A stretch of DNA of 64,000 nt from Gleimia hominis. Lineage in GTDB: Bacteria; Actinomycetota; Actinomycetes; Actinomycetales; Actinomycetaceae. The translations under genes and the position numbers were made by a program. Positions 8,450-15,509 of this stretch are shown here, one piece after another. The notes below the pieces were generated by a model. That model was given only the letters and a program-made list of their open reading frames with translations, made no database searches and was not told where the DNA came from. How positions within the stretch are numbered: position 1 is the first letter of the stretch; the number at the start of each line of letters is the position of its first letter. Location of the stretch: positions 186,001 to 250,000 of the forward strand of contig NZ_CP126963.1 of assembly GCF_002871945.2 (NCBI RefSeq), written 5' to 3'.

Positions 8450-9742
8450 CTATTCCCCACGCAGAACCAGCGCGGGATCAACGTCTACGGCGCGGCGTAC
8501 CGGCACCAAACTTGCAAGTGCAGACACCGCGATGGCAGCCAGTATGGTCACCAGCAGGATCCACGGGTGCAGGCCGATCGAACGGTGGAACACGGACGAA
8601 GACACGGCTCCCGCGAGCGCGAACCCGAGGATTGCCCCGCCTAAACCACCAACCAGGCCAATGACGATGCCTTCACCGAGGAACTCGCCGACTATCGAAC
8701 GGTTTGACGCCCCTAGTGCTTTACGCAGCCCGATTTCGTTGCGCCGCTCCGTCACCACCGCCATCATCGTGGTGGATACCCCGATCATGATGAGGGCCAG
8801 CACCACGACCGTGATGATGCCCATCAGGGACCGCAGCATGTTCAGCACGTTCGCATCCGAATGTGCCAGGCGGGCAACCGGTTCGGCAGAAACTCCTTTC
8901 GCGGCCGCCTGCATGTGTTCCGCCGCTGTGTTGAGCGCCGCTTCGTCCGCTGCGATTGAAAACTCCGCGACCGTCAGCGCCGTTTTCTTACCCGTCAGCG
9001 TGTTCACGTTCTTGTAGTCCGTGTACACGAACGCGTCCTCTGGCCCACCGGTTTCGACGATGCCACTGATTTTCAAGTCAACCGTGTTCGCGGATTCGCC
9101 GGCACCCGGCGCTGCCGCCTGCGCATCGGAAGCATTCGGTTCTTCAGGTCCGCTCATACCCTCCATGTGGGCTTTACCGTCGTTACCGTTACTGTCGTGG
9201 TCGTGCGGGGATTCCGATTGCTTTTCTTCTTTAGTGGGGGCGTTCCCCACTTTTTTCGACACCATTTGTTTCAGCTTGAGGCTCTGGCCAACCTGCGCGC
9301 CGAACCGTTCCGCCACTTCTTTGCCCACTAGCGCATCAGTGGGGGAGGTGGGCCATTTCCCATCCACGTACCAGTACGGGTTGATGCGCTGCAAAGCCTC
9401 CACGTCGGTGCCCGCCGCCATGAACGGCATGTCGTTAATCAGTACCGGTTGGTACTCTAAGCCCACGGCTTCCACCAACTGTCCGCGCGGCACTGTGGAC
9501 TTAGCGGCGTTTAGAACCTCAGGGGAAAAACCTTTTTCGGTATCATCTGGTAAGACCACCAGGTTCGCGCCGTAGCTACGCATTTCGCGGGCCATTTGCT
9601 TGGGCACGTCAATCGCGAGGGTAGCTAAACCAGACAGGGTGGTGGCGCCTATCATCACCGCTAGGATCGCGATTAAAACGCGGGAGCGGCGGCGCAACAC
9701 GGATGACAGGATCATCCGCACGAACATTTTTCGCTTATTCAT
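8450..9742 (-). CDS. FtsX/MacB-type permease with a His/Met-containing periplasmic insertion
   Basis: A 430-residue permease: one N-terminal membrane helix (about residues 17-45), a large extracytoplasmic MacB_PCD domain, then three C-terminal helices in the FtsX fold (GLRKALGASNRSIVGEFLGEG; final VDPALVLRGE). Inside the extracytoplasmic domain, about residues 185-215, is an unusual polar insertion containing PHDHDSNGN and AHMEGMSG, rich in His, Asp, Glu and Met. This would suit transient metal binding in an iron system. It pairs with the adjacent permease to form the heterodimer driven by the downstream ATPase. Confidence 0.87.
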   Translation of the reverse strand: MNKRKMFVRMILSSVLRRRSRVLIAILAVMIGATTLSGLATLAIDVPKQMAREMRSYGANLVVLPDDTEKGFSPEVLNAAKSTVPRGQLVEAVGLEYQPVLINDMPFMAAGTDVEALQRINPYWYVDGKWPTSPTDALVGKEVAERFGAQVGQSLKLKQMVSKKVGNAPTKEEKQSESPHDHDSNGNDGKAHMEGMSGPEEPNASDAQAAAPGAGESANTVDLKISGIVETGGPEDAFVYTDYKNVNTLTGKKTALTVAEFSIAADEAALNTAAEHMQAAAKGVSAEPVARLAHSDANVLNMLRSLMGIITVVVLALIMIGVSTTMMAVVTERRNEIGLRKALGASNRSIVGEFLGEGIVIGLVGGLGGAILGFALAGAVSSSVFHRSIGLHPWILLVTILAAIAVSALASLVPVRRAVDVDPALVLRGE

Positions 9743-9749
9743 CAGTCAA

Positions 9750-11186
9750 TCACCGTCCGTGTAGAACCTCAGCGGGCCGCAGTCGCAGCAGGTACCGCAC
9801 CGCGGGAATACACCCGCCGAGCACCACCAGCAGCACCAGGGCCGACACAATTAGGGCCACTGCGGGCGCCACCGTTATGGATGAGGAAAACACCAGGTGG
9901 CCAATCAGCTGCGCCAACCCGACGCCCACGCCGAAACCAACTGCGCCACCAACCAGGCCGATCAGCAGAATCTCCGTCAGCAGCAGGCCCACCACGGAGC
10001 TGTCGCGGGCGCCAATGGCTTTCAGCAAACCGATCTCACGCGAACGTTCCATCACGTTAGCGGTAACGAGGTTCGCGATTGCCAGGGATGCGCCCGCCAT
10101 CGCCAGGACTGTCACCAGCAGCATCAGCAACTGGGTTTTTTCTAGGATCATGCCTTCGGATTCCGACACGGCACGCACGGGGCGGGCCACGGAGTCGGTC
10201 ATGACCTCTTCAATCTGGTATGCAATCGAAGACACGTACGCGGTGCAGTACCACGTTTCCCGCTCCGAAATGGACAGGGACTCGGGGTTCTTCGCGGCCT
10301 TGCGGGCAAGGTCGTTATCCGGCGTGGTCAGCGCCGACACTTCCACCTGCCCCACCGCACCCGGTTTGTTCAGCAGGGTTTGCGCCTGGTGGAGGGGCAG
10401 GAACAACTGATCGTCCTCGTCCCCACCCGTGGTGGCCACTGCCGCAACCGCAACCGTTTCGTCATGGCCGTTGCGCTGTACCTGCACGGTTCCACCCGGT
10501 TTCACCCCCAGTTTCTTAGCCAGCCGGGTACCCACAACCGCCTGTGGTTTTGTTTGGTCAGCGGCCGGTTTGGCGCGCTTGTCCGTATGTGTGCTAGCAG
10601 GAACTACGGTGCCAGCCTTGATTGTTTCCGCGCCTTCGGGGTTTTTCGCTTGAGGGGCAGCGTCCGTTGTCGACTTAGCGTCAGCCTGCGTGGTTGGCGC
10701 AGTTTCTTTTGGCCACTTTCCATCTAGCTTCCACCAGGGCCGCAGTTTCGCCAGCCCCGTGTCCACCTTGTCTCCGGTGGGCAGGTCCAGGTGCTCATCG
10801 AACCACGTGCCCACCACGGGCACAGTCTGCGCTGTATCAGACCCGTTTTTAACTTCAGCCTGCACGTTCAACAGTGGTGCGAAGTCCAAAATGTTGTACG
10901 TCCAGAAAATCGTCTTAATATTAGGCAGTTCAGATTCTTTGAGGTACGACTGCTGCTCTTTTTGATCATGGAACTGGTACAGGTCCTGCACAATCGCCGC
11001 GTCTTTTGGCCGAACCGTAATATTCGCACCATAAGACTTGAGCTCTTGATTCACCTTATCGCCCACGTCAAACATGACCGACAGCATGGACGCGGCCACG
11101 CACGTGCCGAGTGCCACGGTGAAAATAATCATGGCTCTACCGCCGCGCTGGCCCAGCAACGCTTTGCGTATCATCCGGAAAAACAT
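9750..11186 (-). CDS. FtsX/MacB-type permease (partner subunit)
   Basis: A 478-residue permease with the same architecture as its neighbour: helix 1 at about residues 17-35 (MIIFTVALGTCVAASMLS), an extended extracytoplasmic domain, and three C-terminal helices containing GLLKAIGARDSSVVGLLLTE and ending RPAEVLHGR. The extracytoplasmic part has a Thr/Ala/Lys-rich insertion near residues 165-215 (TTQADAKSTT; KRAKPAADQT), so it is longer than usual. It is separated from the next permease by only seven bases and from the DUF2318 gene by twelve, so co-translation is likely. Confidence 0.87.
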   Translation of the reverse strand: MFFRMIRKALLGQRGGRAMIIFTVALGTCVAASMLSVMFDVGDKVNQELKSYGANITVRPKDAAIVQDLYQFHDQKEQQSYLKESELPNIKTIFWTYNILDFAPLLNVQAEVKNGSDTAQTVPVVGTWFDEHLDLPTGDKVDTGLAKLRPWWKLDGKWPKETAPTTQADAKSTTDAAPQAKNPEGAETIKAGTVVPASTHTDKRAKPAADQTKPQAVVGTRLAKKLGVKPGGTVQVQRNGHDETVAVAAVATTGGDEDDQLFLPLHQAQTLLNKPGAVGQVEVSALTTPDNDLARKAAKNPESLSISERETWYCTAYVSSIAYQIEEVMTDSVARPVRAVSESEGMILEKTQLLMLLVTVLAMAGASLAIANLVTANVMERSREIGLLKAIGARDSSVVGLLLTEILLIGLVGGAVGFGVGVGLAQLIGHLVFSSSITVAPAVALIVSALVLLVVLGGCIPAVRYLLRLRPAEVLHGR

Positions 11187-11198
11187 TCACCTACCCCC

Positions 11199-12500
11199 TC
11201 ACGCAAAAATCTTTTCGGAATCTTCAAGTACAGAAGTGGGGATTGTGATCTGCCCAGACGCAAGCTCGTAGTCAATCGGAATCGGGTTACAACCGCCCTT
11301 AAAGCCGATAGTGGCAATATTCATCGCCACTTCGCACAGCTTACAGATAACCTTGTCGTCTTTCTCGTAATACCCTGTGGCTCCGCAGATTTCACACGCG
11401 TCTAAGCCAATCCCGTACGACGAACCGGCTTTTTGGATCACAATAAAACGCACTGGAACTTTACCTTTGGTGGTGTATTCAAACCGGTGCAAGTGCCCAT
11501 CATCCACCGCGGACAGGGGAATCACCGCGTGCCCGTCCTTCACATCAAACGGTTCCGGTGGGGAAAGCTGAACTTCTTTATACGCGTACTTCGCGCCCGC
11601 AGTCAACGTGAGCACGGAAGCGCTGAACGCCGCTAAGGTCAGGGCGCTGCGACGCGTGTAAGCTTTAGATTCTGCGCGTTTAATCCGCCGCGCCGCCGCG
11701 TTCGGCCCCCGCTTATCTGCTGTGATGGCTTTTACTAAGATTACTGCGGCTAATACCGCGCACACCAGTAGTGCGGCAAAAACAAACAGTTTCTCGTTAT
11801 TAACCAGCCACAACAGGAACGTAACGGTCGATTGTGGCAGGTAGATAGCCCGAATCGAGTTCAGTAGCCGCACAATCAAGAAAATGTGGGTGGCAGACAT
11901 GACGCCAATCAGTGCGGCTGAAGCCCAAGCGGCATACTGCGGGGCTGAACGCACTAGTTTCGCCACCCCGGCGCCGCACGCCACAACCAGTAGTAAGCCC
12001 AGCAAAAAGAACAGGGTGTTAAAGAACGTGTCAGAAGAAAAAACAGAGCTGGTAGCAGGCACCAAGGTTAAGGTCTGCATGTACACGCGTTGGGAATCGC
12101 GGAACACCGCCAGCACAATCCAGATGCAACCGGTGAACGCGGTGGCGTACCGCAGGGGGCGGGGTACCGGGTTAGTTAGTAGCCGCGGGTCAGTTTTAAG
12201 AGCCCGCGTCGTGTACCGCATACCTGCAAACAGTAGGCCAATCAAAATAAGCCCCAGCACCACTGTGGGTTCCAGGGTCGTTAGCGTTAGGCGTTGCCGG
12301 TCGAACCGGATAATAGAGTTCTCGTGCACGTACACGAACGCGAGGCCAAGAAGCGCTCCAATTAGGGTGGCCCACACGGTGTAGTGACGGCCGCGACCGC
12401 GAGTGGGGTAGCCGGTCGCTAAACGTAAAGTTGGGGTTAGTGCTCCAATGCTGAGCCCCACCAACAGCACAGCAGCAGTGACATCAACGAGATGCTTCAC
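11199..12500 (-). CDS. DUF2318 membrane protein with C-terminal Cys-rich (Fe-S-like) domain
   Basis: A 433-residue protein with seven or eight membrane helices followed by an extracytoplasmic DUF2318 domain (about residues 330-430). The domain carries two CxxC pairs and a further Cys (DACEIC, CKLC, GGCNP), the expected ligand set for an Fe-S or similar redox centre. Campylobacter has an orthologous gene beside P19. I set the start at GTG 12500 because GGAGAGGAG sits six bases upstream. The ATG at 12548 lies inside an inverted repeat (12535-12565) and has no ribosome site. It probably carries electrons across or at the membrane for the iron system (inference). Confidence 0.85.
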   Translation of the reverse strand: MKHLVDVTAAVLLVGLSIGALTPTLRLATGYPTRGRGRHYTVWATLIGALLGLAFVYVHENSIIRFDRQRLTLTTLEPTVVLGLILIGLLFAGMRYTTRALKTDPRLLTNPVPRPLRYATAFTGCIWIVLAVFRDSQRVYMQTLTLVPATSSVFSSDTFFNTLFFLLGLLLVVACGAGVAKLVRSAPQYAAWASAALIGVMSATHIFLIVRLLNSIRAIYLPQSTVTFLLWLVNNEKLFVFAALLVCAVLAAVILVKAITADKRGPNAAARRIKRAESKAYTRRSALTLAAFSASVLTLTAGAKYAYKEVQLSPPEPFDVKDGHAVIPLSAVDDGHLHRFEYTTKGKVPVRFIVIQKAGSSYGIGLDACEICGATGYYEKDDKVICKLCEVAMNIATIGFKGGCNPIPIDYELASGQITIPTSVLEDSEKIFA

Positions 12501-12534
12501 GGGACTCCTCTCCAATAAGTAACGTGAAGACAAT

Positions 12535-12565
12535 CCGCTGACCCGCATGGACCGCAGGTCAGCGG
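12535..12565. promoter_or_regulatory. Inverted repeat between the P19 and DUF2318 genes
   Basis: Perfect 9-bp arms CCGCTGACC (12535-12543) and GGTCAGCGG (12557-12565) with a 13-nt loop. On the minus-strand transcript it is followed by only a weak U-rich stretch. It may act as a partial terminator or an mRNA-stabilising stem, giving more P19 lipoprotein than downstream membrane proteins. Confidence 0.55.
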
Positions 12566-12597
12566 CTTCGTCATCCTACCGGTTTAGTCCCAGTGGC

Positions 12598-13269
12598 TTA
12601 CCACCAAGCGTTAGCCGGATCATAGTTCCAGTTATCAAACTCCGCCACCAGGTCTTCACCCCAGAAACGGCCTTTAACACCGGTCTCGGGGTCGGTGTGC
12701 AGCATCCAGCTGGACGCCTTCTCGGGCGACCTCACTTTGATCCGCAGCTTGTACGTACCCGCGTCGAGCTTCGGCAGGTTCAGCCCGTAGTGCGGGCCGT
12801 CAGACGCGTTCATCGGCATGAGGCTACCCGAGTGCACTTCTTTTCCACTGGACTGGTCGAGGATTTCGTAGTCCACGCCCAGGCCGGGAATGAAGTCGCC
12901 AGCACCGTAACCGAGGTCGTTGTCCGGCATTGCAGAAATGTCAGCCTCAAGGTGGATAGACGCTTCCTTAGCGGGGGTACCGCCCGCGTTTTCCGGGGTC
13001 ATGGGAACGGGCTGGAAGTAGACCGCAGAAACCTTAATGGGCTTGACGATCACGTCATCACCGACGGGCTCTTCACGGAAGCCGGCGTCATCGTCGCCTC
13101 CGTCTTCTTTCTGGTCGTCACCCTTGTTTTCTTCTTGCGACTGTGACGCAGCGGTGTCTTTACCCGCATCCGCTTTGTCATCTTTCGCTTGCGGCGAGCA
13201 CGCCGCGAGGGTTCCGGCCAGAGCCACGGCGGAACCGATGGCGAGTGCGCGCTTAAAAATAGTGTTCAT
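12598..13269 (-). CDS. P19-like iron-binding lipoprotein (iron transport-associated family)
   Basis: A 223-residue lipoprotein: the signal peptide ends at LAGTLAAC (Cys24), then comes a 45-residue acidic Lys/Asp/Glu-rich linker, then the beta-sandwich domain of the P19/Tp34 family. Family marks are PKEASIHLEADISAMPDN-like sequence (read here as IHLEADISA), GPHYGLN and the C-terminal WMLHTD. In P19 the His and Met residues in these places bind copper and iron. It would receive iron outside the membrane and hand it to the FTR1 permease encoded 35 bp upstream. The adjacency of FTR1, P19 and DUF2318 strongly supports the call. Confidence 0.92.
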   Translation of the reverse strand: MNTIFKRALAIGSAVALAGTLAACSPQAKDDKADAGKDTAASQSQEENKGDDQKEDGGDDDAGFREEPVGDDVIVKPIKVSAVYFQPVPMTPENAGGTPAKEASIHLEADISAMPDNDLGYGAGDFIPGLGVDYEILDQSSGKEVHSGSLMPMNASDGPHYGLNLPKLDAGTYKLRIKVRSPEKASSWMLHTDPETGVKGRFWGEDLVAEFDNWNYDPANAWW

Positions 13270-13304
13270 TGAGTTGTCTCCACAGATTTGTCAATAAATA
13301 GTGC

Positions 13305-14882
13305 TTATTTGGCATCTGCCGAGTCCAGACGCTTGTTCTTGGAACGCGCGTAGATGAACAGGGAGATGATTATAAGAAGAACTACCGCTTGTGCGATGAG
13401 GTTCTCCACCCGGGGGTATACCCCCAGGAGGTCTATGGTGGGGAAGCCGTTAACGGGCGTGGCGCGCAGCACGTCGGCTTCCTGCAGTTCTTTAATGCCC
13501 GAACCGGTGAAGGTCACGGCCATTACGGCTAACAGTAGTGAGGTAACGATAAAGAATGGGCGCAGTGGAATGCGGATCGACAGTAGTTGAATCGCCGTGT
13601 AGATAACCACCAGGCAAACCGCGCCGATAGCGAGTCCGATCCACACCCAGTGCTTGTCGTCCCCAGCCATCGCGAGGATCGGCTGGTAGAACAAGATGGT
13701 CTCGGCGCCCTCACGCAAAACCGCTAGGAACGCCACGAAAGACAGCGACCACAGGGAGCCGGTTGAAAGAGAGAAATCGGTTTTCGATTTGATGTACTGG
13801 TCCCACGCGGACTGATGAGACTTGCCAAGCATCCAGTTGGACACGTAAATCAGCATGGCGACTGCGAACAGGGCGGTGATACCTTCCACGAGTTCTTGGC
13901 TTTTACCTGCCAGCGCCGTGATTTTCGACAGCACGATCGCCATGATGATTGACAGGATAAGGGCCGCGCCAGCTCCGTACCACACGGTGCGGGTCTTGTC
14001 TTTGTGGCCGGCACGCACGAGGTAGGCGATCACCGCGGCTACCACCAAGATCGCTTCGACACCTTCACGCAAGATCACGAGTAGAGAGGAGAGGAAGATT
14101 GTGGTGCTGGAGGAGCCGCCTTCGGCACCGGATTCGGGGTCGAACCCGTCTAGCTTGTTCGCGTCTTCCACGAGTTTTGGTTCTAACTCGTCTATGCGCT
14201 GCAGGGCAGAGTCGCTGTTCCCGTCTGTCATGTCCTGTTTGATCAGAGAGAATTCGAGTTCAATCTCGGATACCCGGCCGCCGGATACGCGGGCCATGGT
14301 GACTTTTTCGAACCCCGTGGTTTCGTAGTGCCCGTAGTATGCTTCGTTAACTTTGTCTTTCGCGGCCTGCGCGTCGCCTTTCTTCATGATGTCTTTGGCT
14401 TCGTCAAGAATGCCGATCATGGTGGATGCGACTTGCCCCCATTTGCCTTTACTTACTTCCTGAGGGGCGGCCTGGTCGGCGCCAGAGAGTTTCTGCGCGG
14501 AGGATTCAAGTTTGTCTTTGATCTCTGCGGCGGAGTCCGCTACTTGAGCTTTGTCATCGGTTTTGATCGCGTGAATCAGCAAGGAGAAGTTGAGGTCAAT
14601 CTGGTTTGCGTCTGAACCGGAGAGTTTCGCAGAAATCTGTTTGTCGAGACCTTTGCCTTGGTACACGTCGTAGCGGGCTTTGTTCGCTTTTGCGCGGGCC
14701 CCTTCGGTGTCGCCTGCTTCGAATGCCTTTGTCGCTTCGTCAATGAGCGCGGCAGTTTGCTGTGCTGTTTTGCCCCACCCGTCTTTCGATTCGGCTTTCA
14801 CGATTGCGCCGCGTGTGTGGGCGGGTTGGGTGGAAGCGAAACTGTCCGCGTGCGGTGCGACCACTAGCAGTGCTAACGCCAT
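13305..14882 (-). CDS. FTR1-family iron permease with duplicated N-terminal extracytoplasmic domain
   Basis: The C-terminal half is a seven-helix FTR1 permease with both iron-translocation motifs, REGVE (residues 272-276) and REGAE (390-394). The N-terminal 255 residues are extracytoplasmic and contain two related modules (about 43-110 and 153-220), each with a 'GD..AA+.K.N.A.Y..Y...G' stretch followed by an 'LEFSL/LNFSL' element. The only ATG is at 14882, inside the hydrophobic core of what looks like a signal peptide (LLAVLIMALALLVV). A GTG at 14947 with GAGG eight bases upstream would supply the missing Arg-containing n-region, but it is one base out of frame because of the five-base A run at 14912-14916. 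The first gene of the iron operon, preceded by a DtxR-type box. Confidence 0.93.
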   Translation of the reverse strand: MALALLVVAPHADSFASTQPAHTRGAIVKAESKDGWGKTAQQTAALIDEATKAFEAGDTEGARAKANKARYDVYQGKGLDKQISAKLSGSDANQIDLNFSLLIHAIKTDDKAQVADSAAEIKDKLESSAQKLSGADQAAPQEVSKGKWGQVASTMIGILDEAKDIMKKGDAQAAKDKVNEAYYGHYETTGFEKVTMARVSGGRVSEIELEFSLIKQDMTDGNSDSALQRIDELEPKLVEDANKLDGFDPESGAEGGSSSTTIFLSSLLVILREGVEAILVVAAVIAYLVRAGHKDKTRTVWYGAGAALILSIIMAIVLSKITALAGKSQELVEGITALFAVAMLIYVSNWMLGKSHQSAWDQYIKSKTDFSLSTGSLWSLSFVAFLAVLREGAETILFYQPILAMAGDDKHWVWIGLAIGAVCLVVIYTAIQLLSIRIPLRPFFIVTSLLLAVMAVTFTGSGIKELQEADVLRATPVNGFPTIDLLGVYPRVENLIAQAVVLLIIISLFIYARSKNKRLDSADAK

Positions 14883-14984
14883 AATGAGTACCGCTAGTAG
14901 ATCTGCCCTGCAAAAATTGGGCGGGGGCGCGACAACGGAGAGTTCACTGTGTGTACCTCGATCAATGTTGATGACATTGTGTGA

Positions 14985-15003
14985 TTAGCCTGGGCTAACC
15001 TAA
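14985..15003 (-). promoter_or_regulatory. DtxR/IdeR-type iron box upstream of the FTR1 operon
   Basis: The 19-bp site TTAGCCTGGGCTAACCTAA matches 15 of 19 positions of the DtxR/IdeR consensus TTAGGTTAGCCTAACCTAA as I know it. It lies about 40 bp upstream of the candidate GTG start and just downstream of possible minus-strand -35/-10 elements (TTGATT near 15032, TATCGT near 15010). This would allow iron-bound repressor to block transcription. Confidence 0.75.
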
Positions 15004-15111
15004 GCTCCACGATACACCGATGCTAAGGCAATCAAAACTTTAGTAAAGTGTCACCTTGTCATTATGTGGGTTTTCGCATGGTAGTCGCGGTGGCAGATGT
15101 GCCTGAGGTAC

Positions 15112-15130
15112 TTAGGTAGGACTAAGGTCA
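15112..15130. promoter_or_regulatory. Second, weaker DtxR-like site
   Basis: TTAGGTAGGACTAAGGTCA shares about 13 of 19 positions with the same consensus and has its own CTTAG/CTAAG symmetry. It lies about 110 bp upstream of the better box, near the end of the small membrane-protein gene. It could be an auxiliary site or chance. Confidence 0.35.
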
Positions 15131-15146
15131 TGCTTTTAGTGAGGTG

Positions 15147-15509
15147 TTAATCCGCGGCTTTCTTCAAGAACTTCAAAACCACCAGGCTGACCCCAACGCA
15201 CGTGAAGATCCCAGATCCGATTACCACCCACACGGGCATAGGCCCGGGAGCGGTACCCGCGAACCCGCGTACCCCCATGGTGAGCAGAGCCAGCCCGTGG
15301 GCCCACGCGATCACCGCTAGCACCGCGATCAGCGGGAAAGCCCTGCGGGACCGCTGTGCGAGCTGCTCCCGGCGTGTCCGTGCATCCTCAGGGTTTTTCG
15401 GCTCGGCTGCGCTGGGTAACTGTCCTTTTGCGGCACTGAAGGCCACTCGCGTTGTAAAAGACGCAAAAGTGAGGAAAACTAGGGCGACCAGTGTTGCAAC
15501 GTAGCTCAC
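15147..15509 (-). CDS. Small membrane protein of unknown function
   Basis: A 120-residue protein with three hydrophobic segments (about residues 3-22, 65-85 and 92-115), and a charged loop with NPEDARTRREQL between the first two. I set the start at GTG 15509, which overlaps the nadE stop by four bases (GTGA); longer upstream starts would run deep into nadE. It is therefore translationally coupled to nadE. I do not recognise the family. The position suggests only co-expression with pta-ackA-nadE. Confidence 0.6.
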   Translation of the reverse strand: MSYVATLVALVFLTFASFTTRVAFSAAKGQLPSAAEPKNPEDARTRREQLAQRSRRAFPLIAVLAVIAWAHGLALLTMGVRGFAGTAPGPMPVWVVIGSGIFTCVGVSLVVLKFLKKAAD

